Part shown: piece by piece, positions 1 to 7,389 of the stretch | Layout of the letters: each line of letters starts with the position of its first letter | How positions within the stretch are numbered: position 1 is the stretch's first letter | DNA from: Oscillospiraceae bacterium | GTDB lineage: Bacteria > Bacillota > Clostridia > Oscillospirales > Ruminococcaceae | Direction: 5' to 3' | Assembly: GCA_017408395.1 (NCBI GenBank) | Contig: JAFQUQ010000037.1 | Span: 1 to 52,805, forward strand | DNA: 52,805 nucleotides | Program-made: the position numbers and the translations under genes | Notes under the pieces: generated by a model | What the model was told of the DNA's origin: nothing | The model's input: the letters and a program-made list of their open reading frames with translations, nothing else | Database searches by the model: none

Positions 1-172
1 CACATTTCTTTATACTCCTTATGCTGGAGTTCTCTTTTAACTCGTTTATCTCAGTCTCGTTTCCTTAACCAAGATTCGGAATTATCTAAGGGTCTTTTGG
101 TTCGTTTCTTATCATTGTTCAATTTTCAAGGTTCTTCTTTTTTCACCGCTTCGTTTCCGAAACAGCTTAATT
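1..172 (-). promoter_or_regulatory. probable rRNA operon leader, reading off the left edge
   Basis: Read on the minus strand, this stretch follows three tandem strong promoters and contains no open frame. Around 115-130 it carries GAACCTTGAAAATTGAAC, which resembles the boxA antitermination region of Firmicutes rRNA leaders (for example GTTCTTTGAAAACTAG in Bacillus). The 16S gene itself would lie outside the window, so the call is inferred from promoter architecture and the boxA-like element. A different strongly expressed stable RNA operon would fit the same evidence. Confidence 0.55.
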
Positions 173-201
173 ATTATATCACTTTCATTTTGCTTTGTCA
201 A
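173..201 (-). promoter_or_regulatory. consensus sigma-A promoter, proximal of three tandem rRNA-type promoters
   Basis: On the minus strand TTGACA (196-201) is followed by exactly 17 nt and TATAAT (173-178), a perfect consensus on both boxes. It fires leftwards out of the window into the presumed rRNA leader. Confidence 0.85.
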
Positions 202-281
202 TTAAGAGTTTCTTAATTGTTTTTGAATGAATTGTGAATTTGATTCATTTCTGAATCATCGCTGCGTTGTGCAACTTTGTT

Positions 282-310
282 ATTATATCACACCGCCGAG
301 CGTTTGTCAA
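282..310 (-). promoter_or_regulatory. consensus sigma-A promoter, middle of three
   Basis: On the minus strand TTGACA (305-310), a 17 nt spacer and TATAAT (282-287) match the consensus perfectly. It lies about 110 nt upstream of the proximal promoter, a spacing typical of tandem rRNA promoters. Confidence 0.85.
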
Positions 311-374
311 GAGGTTTTAAGATTTTTTTTGAATTTCTTTTATTTTCTCTCTCCTGTTCGGTGACAGCTTTAAC

Positions 375-403
375 ATAATACCACATCCATTTTCTTTTGT
401 CAA
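375..403 (-). promoter_or_regulatory. near-consensus sigma-A promoter, distal of three
   Basis: On the minus strand TTGACA (398-403), 17 nt and TATTAT (375-380). It starts only about 30 nt after the terminator of the upstream small transcript, so the rRNA-type operon is insulated from that transcript. Confidence 0.8.
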
Positions 404-435
404 TACCTTTTTTGAAAAAAATATCGAAAAACGCA

Positions 436-618
436 AAAAAATATTCCGACAGTCCGTTTCCAGCCGTACTGTCGGAATCCGCACATCAGAATGCGGTATA
501 TATAAACACAGACGAAGCCCGATGTTCCTGGCACCGTGACGACTCAGCCGCCCGTCGGCATGCTGACTGCTCCGTGAGTGATTAACACTTATATAGTATC
601 CCACGTGATTTTTCTTAT
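436..618 (-). ncRNA. candidate small structured RNA with its own promoter and terminator
   Basis: A promoter-like pair (TTGAAT 647-652, 16 nt, TATAAT 625-630, minus strand) would start a transcript of about 180 nt. It ends in a perfect 11-bp hairpin (ATTCCGACAGT, 443-453 with 468-478) followed by seven U residues (435-441). Inside are possible helices: TCAGC with GCTGA, CCGCA with TGCGG, and an AU-rich closing stem joining TATATAA near the 5' end to TTATATA near the middle. I do not recognise 6S RNA, SRP RNA, tmRNA or a known riboswitch consensus. A weak frame (GTG at 604) runs through the terminator and is unlikely to be coding. Confidence 0.45.
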
Positions 619-624
619 ACTATT

Positions 625-652
625 ATTATAACAGAAAATTTATGCCATTCAA
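625..652 (-). promoter_or_regulatory. promoter for the candidate small RNA
   Basis: Minus-strand TTGAAT, 16 nt, TATAAT. The -10 box is perfect and the -35 matches 4 of 6. It is the only good promoter between the T-box promoter and the small transcript. Confidence 0.5.
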
Positions 653-724
653 CAACATATCGGTTACAATTTGTTACAAAATCGTGTCAAAAGCCCGAAA
701 AAGCTTTATTTTAAAGAAATTCCC

Positions 725-753
725 TTGACATAAGGATTTTAATATGCTAAAAT
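725..753 (+). promoter_or_regulatory. promoter of the T-box-pheST transcript
   Basis: TTGACA (725-730), 17 nt, TAAAAT (748-753). It lies just upstream of the T-box leader and gives a leader of about 315 nt. Confidence 0.8.
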
Positions 754-779
754 ATCCTTTGTCAAAGGCTATGACTGAG

Positions 780-1041
780 TAAATTTAAAACTTACAGTTT
801 AAATTTTTAAAACTTACAGTTTAAAATTAAGTAAACTGCGGATACGCTTTTCAGAGAGCGGTTCAGAAGCTGAAAGAACCGTACTGCGCCCGACGTTGAA
901 TTTCGCCTCACGAGCCGCCTGTGAAAAGCAGGATGTACGCTCTGCATTAAAGAGCAAAGAGTGGCAGTTTAAGCTTAAACTGCAATTTGAGTGGTACCAC
1001 GGATTTTATTCGTCTCATACAATAGTATGGGGCGTTTTTTT
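780..1041 (+). promoter_or_regulatory. T-box riboswitch (tRNA-Phe) controlling pheS-pheT
   Basis: The leader shows the T-box layout: an AGAGAGC-type stem I segment (853-859), a specifier region GAATTTCGCC in which UUC (902-904) would pair with the tRNA-Phe anticodon, and the T-box core GAGTGGTACCACGG (989-1002). A terminator hairpin follows (1011-1034, CGTCTCATAC with GTATGGGGCG) and then seven U residues. Uncharged tRNA-Phe is expected to stabilise the antiterminator and allow readthrough into pheS. The specifier assignment is read by eye but agrees with the downstream genes. Two copies of a 20-nt AT-rich direct repeat (784-803, 806-825) sit at the 5' side. Confidence 0.9.
1011..1041 (+). 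terminator. T-box regulatory terminator
   Basis: A 10-bp hairpin with two G-U pairs and an AATA loop is followed by a run of seven T. It overlaps the antiterminator that includes the T-box core, as expected of transcription attenuation. Confidence 0.85.
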
Positions 1042-1076
1042 ATTTAAATCTGAGGGAAAAGAAAGGACGGTCTTAA

Positions 1077-2129
1077 ATGGACGAAAAAATCACAGGTCTT
1101 AAGGCACAGCTTGAAGCTGACCTTGCAAAGATCGAAACCGCCGCTGACCTTGAAAATATCAGAGTAGCATATCTGGGCAAAAAGGGCAGCATCACTGATC
1201 TTATGAAGGGAATGAAGGATCTTTCCAACGATGAAAGAAAGGCTCTCGGTCAGAAGGTAAACGAGCTTAAAACCGAAGTTTCCGACACTATTACAGCAAA
1301 AATGGAAGAGCTTAAGCGCAAGGAGCTTGAAGCTGAGATCAACGCAATGCCCGAATTTGACGTGGCTCTCCCTGTAAATATGGACAGAGGCTCCTATCAC
1401 CCTATCACCCTTGTTCAGCGTCAGTGCGAAAGCATTTTCAGAACAATGGGCTTTACGATTGAGGATTACAGCGAGATCGTAACCGACTACGAGTGCTTCG
1501 AGGCTCTCAACATCCCTAAGCACCACCCTGCAAGAGATATGCAGGACACCTACTATCTTGAAAACGGTCAGCTGCTCAAGTCCCACACTTCCGCAGCACA
1601 GAACGCTATCTACAAGAAGTACAAGGACGCTCTCATCAACGAAGGCAAGCCTATCAAGGCTATCTTCCCCGGCAGATGCTTCCGTAACGAAGCAACCGAC
1701 GCCTGCCACGAAAACACCTTCTTCCAGATGGAAGGCGTTATGGTTGATAAGGACATCTCCATTTCAAACCTTATCTTCTTTATGAAAACAATGCTCTCCG
1801 AGGTGTTCCGCAAGGATATTAAAGTACGCCTCCGCCCCGGCTTCTTCCCATTCGTAGAACCTGGCTTCGAACTTGACATAAGCTGCCTTATCTGCGGCGG
1901 CGACGGCTGTCCTTCCTGTAAGCACAGCGGCTGGCTTGAACTCTGCCCTTGCGGAATGATCCACCCTGAAGTGCTTAAAGCAGGCGGCATTGACCCTGAA
2001 GAATACACAGGCTTTGCATTCGGTCTTGGACTGACCCGTCTTGCAATGATGAAATACGGCGTAAAGGACATCCGTGACCTTAACAGCGGCAGCCTTAAGG
2101 TTCTGTCCCAGTTTACGGACGATGAATAA
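1077..2129 (+). CDS. pheS: phenylalanine--tRNA ligase alpha subunit
   Basis: Catalytic subunit of the heterotetrameric cytosolic enzyme that charges tRNA-Phe. The 350 residues match the usual length. An N-terminal coiled coil (1-90) precedes the class II core. Motif 2 is GRCFRNEATDACHENTFF (199-216) and motif 3 is GFAFGLGLTRLAMMKYG (312-328). A Cys-rich insert (C270, C273, C278, C281, C290, C292) lies before motif 3; such Cys clusters occur in other bacterial PheS. The start is the ATG after an AAAGGA ribosome site. The gene follows the Phe T-box directly and lies 20 nt before pheT, so the two form one tRNA-controlled operon. Confidence 0.97.
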   Translation: MDEKITGLKAQLEADLAKIETAADLENIRVAYLGKKGSITDLMKGMKDLSNDERKALGQKVNELKTEVSDTITAKMEELKRKELEAEINAMPEFDVALPVNMDRGSYHPITLVQRQCESIFRTMGFTIEDYSEIVTDYECFEALNIPKHHPARDMQDTYYLENGQLLKSHTSAAQNAIYKKYKDALINEGKPIKAIFPGRCFRNEATDACHENTFFQMEGVMVDKDISISNLIFFMKTMLSEVFRKDIKVRLRPGFFPFVEPGFELDISCLICGGDGCPSCKHSGWLELCPCGMIHPEVLKAGGIDPEEYTGFAFGLGLTRLAMMKYGVKDIRDLNSGSLKVLSQFTDDE

Positions 2130-2149
2130 AAGAAGGGAGCTGCTTTAAA

Positions 2150-4510
2150 ATGTATTTATCTATGAACTGGATCTCTGATTTCGTTGACTTCACAGGACTT
2201 GACAAGGTCAAGCTCATCCATCAGTTCTCACTGTCAACAGCAGAGGTTGAAAATGAAATTTTCTTCAAGGGAAGCGATTTAAGCGGCGTAGTTGTAGCCG
2301 AGATCAAATCCGTTGAAAATCACCCCGACTCAAAGAAGCTCCACCTGCTTAAAGTTGACGCAGGCGACGCTGAACTTACAGACGTAGTATGCGGCGCACC
2401 TAACGTAAGAGTAGGTATGAAGACCGCCTTTGCAAAAATCGGCGCAAAGCTGGGCGATCTCGACATTACACCGAGAGATCTTGCAGGCTTTACTTCCTAC
2501 GGTATGTGCTGTTCCGAAAAGGAGCTTGGCATCAGCGATGACAACAGCGGTATTATGGACATCACGGAAGATGTTGCAAACGGTACCGACATCAAGGAAG
2601 TTTACGCAATCGACGATATTATCTTTGAAGTAGACAACAAGTCCCTGACAAACCGTCCTGACCTCTGGGGTCACTACGGTATCGCAAGAGAGTTTGCGGC
2701 ACTTGCAGGCAGAGAATTAAAGAAGCCCGAAATGGCTGACCTTTCCGCTTACAATAACCTGCCAAAGCTTGATATGAAGATAGAGGACCCGCTCTGCCAG
2801 AGATACTCCTGCTTACAGGTTGAAAACATCACAAAGAATGTCAGCCCTGTAAATATGAGAATAAGACTTTTCTACTGCGGTATGAGAGCAATAAACCTCC
2901 TTGCCGACCTTACAAACTATCTTATGCTTGAAATGGGACAGCCTATGCACGCATTTGACTCCCGTAAGGTAGAAAAGCTGAGAATAAAGCGCTTTGAAAA
3001 GCCTTTCACATTCCAGACCCTCGACGGCGTTGAACGCAATATCGACGAAAACACACTTATGATCTGCAACGGCGACAACCCTGTTGCGATCGCAGGTATT
3101 ATGGGCGGTCTTGACTCCGAGATCGTTGAGGATACAGCAAAGCTTACCCTTGAATCCGCAACCTTCGACGCAGTTTCCATCCGTAAGTCAACAGTTCGTC
3201 TTTCCCACCGTACCGACGCTTCAATGCGTTACGAAAAGTGCCTTGACCCTGAAATGACCGTACCTGCAATCGCACGCTTCGTTAAGCTTCTCACAGACGT
3301 TGACAGCGGCGTAAAGGTAGTTTCCGCACTTACAGACGAGTACGCATTTAAATATGACGTAATCACCCTTGATTTTGACAAGAAATTCGTTGACCGCTAC
3401 ACAGGCATTGAAATTTCCGACGAAACTATCGTAAAGACACTTGAAGCCCTCGGTTTCGGCGTAAAGCTTGACAACGGCAGCTTCAGCGTAACAGTACCAT
3501 CCTGGAGAGCAACCAAGGACGTTACAATCAAGGCGGACATCATCGAAGAAATCACCCGTATCTACGGCTACGACAACTTCGACATCCACACAGTTTCCGC
3601 ACCTCTTGCACCTGTACGTGCAGACGCTGCAAAGACCGCCGAGGACAGATTAAAGGACATCCTTGTAAAGAGATACTCCCTCCACGAGCTTCACTCCTAC
3701 GTCTGGGCATATTATGACGAGTACAAGGATCTGGGCATCGAAGTTGAGGACAACATCAAGCTTGTCAGCGCAACAAACCCCAACATTGAAACTATCCGTA
3801 AATCCATCATCCCTACACAGCTTTGCCAGATCAAGTATAACAGCCAGTACGCACCTGATTTCGGCGTATTTGAAGCAGGCAGAGTAGTAGACGGCTTAAA
3901 GGAAGACAACCTCTGCAACGAAAAGAAGATGCTTGCCGTAACACTTTTCAGCAAGACAATGACCGTTGAGCAGCTTTACTTCAAGCTTAGAGATATGCTT
4001 GCAACAGCCGTTGACGACCTCCGTCACGAAGCGCTTTCCTTTGCAAAGCTTGAAGCAACACATTCCTACCAGCACCCAAGAAACCTCAACGCAGTTATCT
4101 GTGCAGGAAAGACAATCGGTGAGATCGGCGTTGTACATCCTGTAATTTCCAAGAACATCGACAAGAAGGCGGCTATCGTTTATGCTGAAATCGACATTGC
4201 AGCCCTCTCCGCAATCGACAACGCAAGCATTTCCTACGAAGAACCGAGCCGTTTCCCTGGCATTGAAATCGACCTTTCCTTCGTAACAGAAACCTTTGCG
4301 CCTGTTTCCGAAGCTATCACAGCAGCAAACTGCCCTCTGGTGAAGAAGGTATCCGTAATCGACACCTACGCTGACGAAAACGGCAAGTCCATCACCACAA
4401 GAATCCTCTTCGCTCACCCCGAAAAGACCCTCACCCGTGAGGAAGTTATGGGCGTAGTTGATTCAATCATTGCATCCCTTGAAGCAAAGGGCATTATGCT
4501 TAAGAAGTAA
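2150..4510 (+). CDS. pheT: phenylalanine--tRNA ligase beta subunit
   Basis: Large subunit that binds tRNA-Phe and edits mischarged Tyr-tRNA. Its 786 residues are full length. An N-terminal tRNA-binding domain (about 40-150) begins VVVAEIKSVENHPDS and contains CGAPNV. The B3/B4 editing region follows (about 210-370, with MLEMGQPMHAFD). The B5 domain contains ITRIYGYDNF, and a C-terminal FDX-ACB anticodon-binding domain covers the last 95 residues (PSRFPGIEIDLSFV). The ATG is preceded by AGAAGGGAG. It is the last gene of the T-box operon; hairpins follow within 120 nt. Confidence 0.97.
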   Translation: MYLSMNWISDFVDFTGLDKVKLIHQFSLSTAEVENEIFFKGSDLSGVVVAEIKSVENHPDSKKLHLLKVDAGDAELTDVVCGAPNVRVGMKTAFAKIGAKLGDLDITPRDLAGFTSYGMCCSEKELGISDDNSGIMDITEDVANGTDIKEVYAIDDIIFEVDNKSLTNRPDLWGHYGIAREFAALAGRELKKPEMADLSAYNNLPKLDMKIEDPLCQRYSCLQVENITKNVSPVNMRIRLFYCGMRAINLLADLTNYLMLEMGQPMHAFDSRKVEKLRIKRFEKPFTFQTLDGVERNIDENTLMICNGDNPVAIAGIMGGLDSEIVEDTAKLTLESATFDAVSIRKSTVRLSHRTDASMRYEKCLDPEMTVPAIARFVKLLTDVDSGVKVVSALTDEYAFKYDVITLDFDKKFVDRYTGIEISDETIVKTLEALGFGVKLDNGSFSVTVPSWRATKDVTIKADIIEEITRIYGYDNFDIHTVSAPLAPVRADAAKTAEDRLKDILVKRYSLHELHSYVWAYYDEYKDLGIEVEDNIKLVSATNPNIETIRKSIIPTQLCQIKYNSQYAPDFGVFEAGRVVDGLKEDNLCNEKKMLAVTLFSKTMTVEQLYFKLRDMLATAVDDLRHEALSFAKLEATHSYQHPRNLNAVICAGKTIGEIGVVHPVISKNIDKKAAIVYAEIDIAALSAIDNASISYEEPSRFPGIEIDLSFVTETFAPVSEAITAANCPLVKKVSVIDTYADENGKSITTRILFAHPEKTLTREEVMGVVDSIIASLEAKGIMLKK

Positions 4511-4526
4511 AACATTATATAAACAT

Positions 4527-4558
4527 AGAAACCACCGTCTGAAAAGATGGTGGTTTCT
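4527..4558 (+). terminator. hairpin downstream of pheT
   Basis: A 10-bp stem (AGAAACCACC with GGTGGTTTCT) begins 17 nt after the pheT stop. The following T-run is poor (TTTCTG), so termination is likely but not certain. Confidence 0.6.
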
Positions 4559-4605
4559 GTATAATCACTTATTAATATTACAATTTGTATATTCAAGAAA
4601 GTGTA

Positions 4606-4632
4606 AAAAAAGCCGGACGCATCCGACTTTTT
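4606..4632. terminator. bidirectional terminator between pheT and the Abi-like gene
   Basis: AAAAAGCCGGA and TCCGACTTTTT form a hairpin with one mismatch and a CGCA loop, flanked by A-runs on one side and T-runs on the other. It can stop convergent transcripts from pheT (+) and the gene at 4708 (-). Confidence 0.75.
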
Positions 4633-4707
4633 AAGGCATAGTCCGCAGACGTCCGCCGCAATTCTATATTATAATATAGCATATTCTTAAAAATAATGCA
4701 AGTCTTT

Positions 4708-5676
4708 TTATAGTATTTTTTTCATTAAGCTCAATTTTGATTTTGTATCTGTATAAACAATTCTTGAGTAAATATTCATAGGCACTGCTTTTCTCAATTC
4801 CTCGCAGGCATTTTCAAAACAACATATAAAATTAACAATATCCGTTTTAGTGCGTTTGAACAAATACATAACAAAAGAAATAAGAATAACATAATCAACA
4901 ATTGAATTGAACGTAATATTATTTATGCCTGTTTCTGCTGTTATGTATCCTGAAATTCGCTTACTGACTGCCCCTGTCTTAAATCTGGTATCAAACACAG
5001 TGTTATTGTGTGCAACAGCATTTCTGAGATCCTTCAGAGCAAAAACTATTTTCTCAGTCATTTTTCCGTCCTGATCAAAAGAAGATTTTATTCCAACGGA
5101 CACAGAAAGCTTTTTTCTGACAACAGGGTCAAGGCAGGAAATGAAGTTTCCGAATTCTCCCAAACTGAGCAATTCAAAAATTGCCCATATAGGTATCGGA
5201 GCATCCTTGTCGTAATAATGGGTCACAATATACTTTTTACCATAGTCACGGGAAATATTACCGTAAATCTTATTGCGTACAGCCAATCGCTTTGAAACAG
5301 CATTTTTGTACAAATCGCTTCCTACCGAAAATGATTTGTAGTTTTTCATAATCTGAGAATAAATGTCCGCAAAACGGCTGCTTCCTGTTTCATTAAGTAT
5401 AATTTCCAATGCATAATTTTTCATTGCCGTTTCAAGAAACATAATCTGAGGATAAAGTGCCGCCTTTATTTTCATATCAAAATCATATACAGCCTGAAGT
5501 TCATTAAAGTTTTTATACGGCAGCAATGAATTCGGAGAATTGCAGTACCGATAACCCTTGTACCCGTGAAAATATCCCATATATCTAAGTTTCTTTTTTT
5601 GCAGACTTCCATTTATTCCGATTTTCTTCTCATCCCGCATATATATCATAAGTGAATTAATGCTTTTCGGCTTCAT
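4708..5676 (-). CDS. Abi_2 (AbiD/AbiF-like) HEPN-type abortive infection protein
   Basis: About 322 residues resembling the Abi_2 family of predicted phage-defence proteins. An N-terminal block reads KLRYMGYFHGYKGYRY and then an FNELQAVYDFDMKIK segment typical of these proteins. Near residue 230 is LKDLRNAVAHNN, an R-x4-H motif matching the catalytic motif of HEPN ribonucleases. A GTG 18 nt upstream is in frame, but it overlaps the ribosome site; GGAGGG is 6 nt before the second ATG, so the start is set at 5676. The gene is monocistronic, with two promoters upstream and a terminator downstream. RNase activity and phage defence are inferred from the family. Confidence 0.75.
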   Translation of the reverse strand: MKPKSINSLMIYMRDEKKIGINGSLQKKKLRYMGYFHGYKGYRYCNSPNSLLPYKNFNELQAVYDFDMKIKAALYPQIMFLETAMKNYALEIILNETGSSRFADIYSQIMKNYKSFSVGSDLYKNAVSKRLAVRNKIYGNISRDYGKKYIVTHYYDKDAPIPIWAIFELLSLGEFGNFISCLDPVVRKKLSVSVGIKSSFDQDGKMTEKIVFALKDLRNAVAHNNTVFDTRFKTGAVSKRISGYITAETGINNITFNSIVDYVILISFVMYLFKRTKTDIVNFICCFENACEELRKAVPMNIYSRIVYTDTKSKLSLMKKIL

Positions 5677-5700
5677 CATTATCCCTCCCGCCACGAGATA

Positions 5701-5729
5701 ATTATATCATAATATGCCAAAATCTGCAA
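5701..5729 (-). promoter_or_regulatory. promoter 1 of the Abi-like gene
   Basis: Minus-strand TTGCAG (5724-5729), 17 nt, TATAAT (5701-5706), immediately upstream of the ribosome site. The resulting leader would be very short. Confidence 0.65.
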
Positions 5730-5744
5730 CCCCGATCTGCCCCT

Positions 5745-5774
5745 ATTATACCACACCCTCAATGTAACATACAA
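5745..5774 (-). promoter_or_regulatory. promoter 2 of the Abi-like gene
   Basis: Minus-strand TTGTAT (5769-5774), 18 nt, TATAAT (5745-5750). A second start about 45 nt upstream of the first. Confidence 0.5.
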
Positions 5775-5860
5775 TAACATGTTTTTATTGCATATTCAAC
5801 AAAAAATTAAAATGTTTTTTGGTTGTTGTGTGTAAGGTTAAAATCCGCCGCAGGCGGCTT

Positions 5861-5895
5861 AAGCCCGTTTCTTTTGAAGAAAACGGGCTTTTTCT
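5861..5895. terminator. terminator-like hairpin in the intergenic region
   Basis: AAGCCCGTTT pairs with AAACGGGCTT and is followed by TTTTTC on the plus strand. The 5775-6003 gap holds this hairpin, a small CCGCC/GGCGG hairpin at 5844-5857 and AT-rich short repeats of the type AACTTACATT (5907-5980). I see no gene in the gap. Confidence 0.55.
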
Positions 5896-6003
5896 TTGTT
5901 TTACACTTAAACTTACATTACAATAACATTTGAATTTACATTTAAACTTACATTGCATTTGCATTTGCTTTTATATTTGGGTTTTTAAAAAAGCTTTTGG
6001 TTT

Positions 6004-6291
6004 TCATTTTAAGCACATATAACAAAACAGCGGGTTATCTTTTGTTGAAAACCCACTGAAAAGATGTGATGTTATGTTATATCGGGATGTGGTATAATAA
6101 AAGCCGCTAATACCGCACCAGCTTCCGGAACTGTCATATTTTTCAGGCTTTAAAAGATTCTTTACTATTTTTTCTAATTCATTACCATCTCTGCAGTCAT
6201 TATATATGTATTCATTGAATAAAACTTCATATGTTGCCCCGTTAACAAAGCCAACAACATTTGGCGGCTTTGTATTAATTTCATTACCCAT
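6004..6291 (-). CDS. small orphan protein, function unknown
   Basis: A 95-residue frame starting MGNEINTKPPNVVGFVNGAT. An AAGGTGA ribosome site lies 5 nt before this ATG. The open frame extends further upstream, but there it runs into the tRNA terminator, so this inner start is preferred. The protein has no obvious signal peptide or membrane segment. The C-terminus is rich in aromatic and Cys residues (SWCGISGFYY, FCYMCLK). I do not recognise the family. It lies downstream of tRNA-Arg on the same strand, with no clear promoter of its own. Confidence 0.45.
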   Translation of the reverse strand: MGNEINTKPPNVVGFVNGATYEVLFNEYIYNDCRDGNELEKIVKNLLKPEKYDSSGSWCGISGFYYTTSRYNITSHLFSGFSTKDNPLFCYMCLK

Positions 6292-6328
6292 TACTATCAC
6301 CTTATATCGTACCGAAGACAAATTTAAT

Positions 6329-6357
6329 AAAAAAAGCAAGCCCTCCGACTTGCTTTT
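6329..6357 (-). terminator. terminator after tRNA-Arg
   Basis: Reading leftwards, AAAAGCAAG and CTTGCTTTT form a 9-bp stem followed by seven T, directly after the tRNA CCA end. Confidence 0.85.
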
Positions 6358-6358
6358 C

Positions 6359-6435
6359 TGGCGCACCCGACAGGATTCGAACCTGCAATCTTCAGAGTCG
6401 GAGTCTGAAACTCTATCCGGTTGAGCTACGGGTGC
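6359..6435 (-). tRNA. tRNA-Arg(CCG)
   Basis: A complete cloverleaf reads on the minus strand: acceptor GCACCCG with CGGGTGC, D arm GCTC/GAGT, anticodon stem TCAGA/TCTGA with loop CTCCGAC (anticodon CCG, 6399-6401), T arm GCAGG-TTCGAAT-CCTGT, then an encoded CCA. It decodes CGG. It lies between the fliT-like terminator and its own terminator. Confidence 0.95.
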
Positions 6436-6442
6436 AAATGAA

Positions 6443-6472
6443 ACGATACCGCACCGAGAGGCACGGTACCGT
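6443..6472 (-). terminator. terminator of the flgM-to-fliT-like operon
   Basis: On the minus strand ACGGTACCGTGCC pairs with GGTGCGGTATCGT over 13 bp, including G-U pairs, just after the stop at 6480. The T-run after it is weak (TTTCATTT). Confidence 0.6.
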
Positions 6473-6479
6473 CTGAATT

Positions 6480-6947
6480 TTAATTGGAAACGTTAAATCT
6501 GGAGCCCTTGCTCACATTAACGGCTGACTGGGAGAAATACTCTGCCATCTGCTTGCTTTTAGCGGCGTTTTCAAGCTTATCCTTAAGCTCGTCACGCTCC
6601 CTGCACAAGCGTCCGATAGCACGCTCATCATTTTTAATGATCTCCTCACGAAGCTTCTGAACACGTCTTATCTTATCCTGAAGCTCCAGCATTTCGCCGT
6701 TAAGCTCGCCAATATCCTCAAAATTGAGCATAGCGTTAAGGGTATCCTGTCTTTCGATGGACTGGCTGCTTACGAACTTTTTGATGTCCATAGAAATGCC
6801 GTCCACAGCAGCTATAATTCTCTGACGCTCATCAATCAGGTCGCCTACGCTGTCGATGTCCTCGCTGATTATCTGCGAAGTAACTTCATTATAGCGTTCA
6901 AGCTGGCTGATTTTGTCGTCCATCAGATCAATAATGGGTCTGTTCAT
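6480..6947 (-). CDS. FliT/FlgN-like flagellar chaperone (putative)
   Basis: 155 residues, highly charged and predicted helical or coiled coil throughout (ISQLERYNEVTSQII, LRDELKDKL-like stretches). It has no membrane segment. It directly follows fliS, where FliT or other small export chaperones are usually found, so a chaperone role for FliD or for stator/hook proteins is plausible. Sequence similarity to FliT is too weak by eye to name it. The start ATG follows a GGGGG ribosome site. It is the last gene of the late flagellar operon. Confidence 0.6.
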   Translation of the reverse strand: MNRPIIDLMDDKISQLERYNEVTSQIISEDIDSVGDLIDERQRIIAAVDGISMDIKKFVSSQSIERQDTLNAMLNFEDIGELNGEMLELQDKIRRVQKLREEIIKNDERAIGRLCRERDELKDKLENAAKSKQMAEYFSQSAVNVSKGSRFNVSN

Positions 6948-6977
6948 ATTATACCCCCGCCTGAAATTTTATGCAAA

Positions 6978-7343
6978 TCAAATCATTTTGCTTGCCTGTT
7001 CAAAGGAGTCACGAAGCTCCTGGAAAAACGGAATAAGAGATTTAAGAATCTCAGGGTCCTTTTTGATGTTTGCCTTTATAAGCTGCTCACGGAAGAACTG
7101 GTACAAAGCGGCGAGATTTTCAGTGATCTCGTATTTTTCCTTTAAGCTTGCATCAAGAGCGTCAACTATTTCCTCCACACGCATAATGGAGTTGTGCGCC
7201 TTGGGGATATTTTTATCCTCGATATAAAGGATAGCCTTGTTCAATTCAGTGATAGCCTTATCGTAAAGAGCAAGCAGCAGCTGAGCAGGAGTCATCGTCG
7301 TGACAACCTGATTCATAAATTTCTGATAAGGATTAGGAACCAT
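6978..7343 (-). CDS. fliS: flagellar export chaperone FliS
   Basis: 121 residues, the normal FliS length. The N-terminal NPYQKFMNQVVTTMTPAQLL and following LYDKAITELNKAI are diagnostic of FliS, the four-helix chaperone that binds the C-terminus of flagellin in the cytoplasm and keeps it export-ready. The start ATG follows AGGTGG. It lies between fliD and the fliT-like gene, the standard fliD-fliS-fliT order. Its client flagellin is not in this window. Confidence 0.93.
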   Translation of the reverse strand: MVPNPYQKFMNQVVTTMTPAQLLLALYDKAITELNKAILYIEDKNIPKAHNSIMRVEEIVDALDASLKEKYEITENLAALYQFFREQLIKANIKKDPEILKSLIPFFQELRDSFEQASKMI

Positions 7344-7389
7344 TTAAAGCACCACCTGTAAAAAATCGTATCTCACAAAACCGAGCAGC

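Noticed and set aside
317-604. 95-codon frame on the minus strand upstream of the rRNA-type promoters
   Set aside because: It begins at GTG without a good ribosome site, runs through a perfect terminator and a strong promoter, and has an Arg/Ser/His-rich composition unlike the neighbours.
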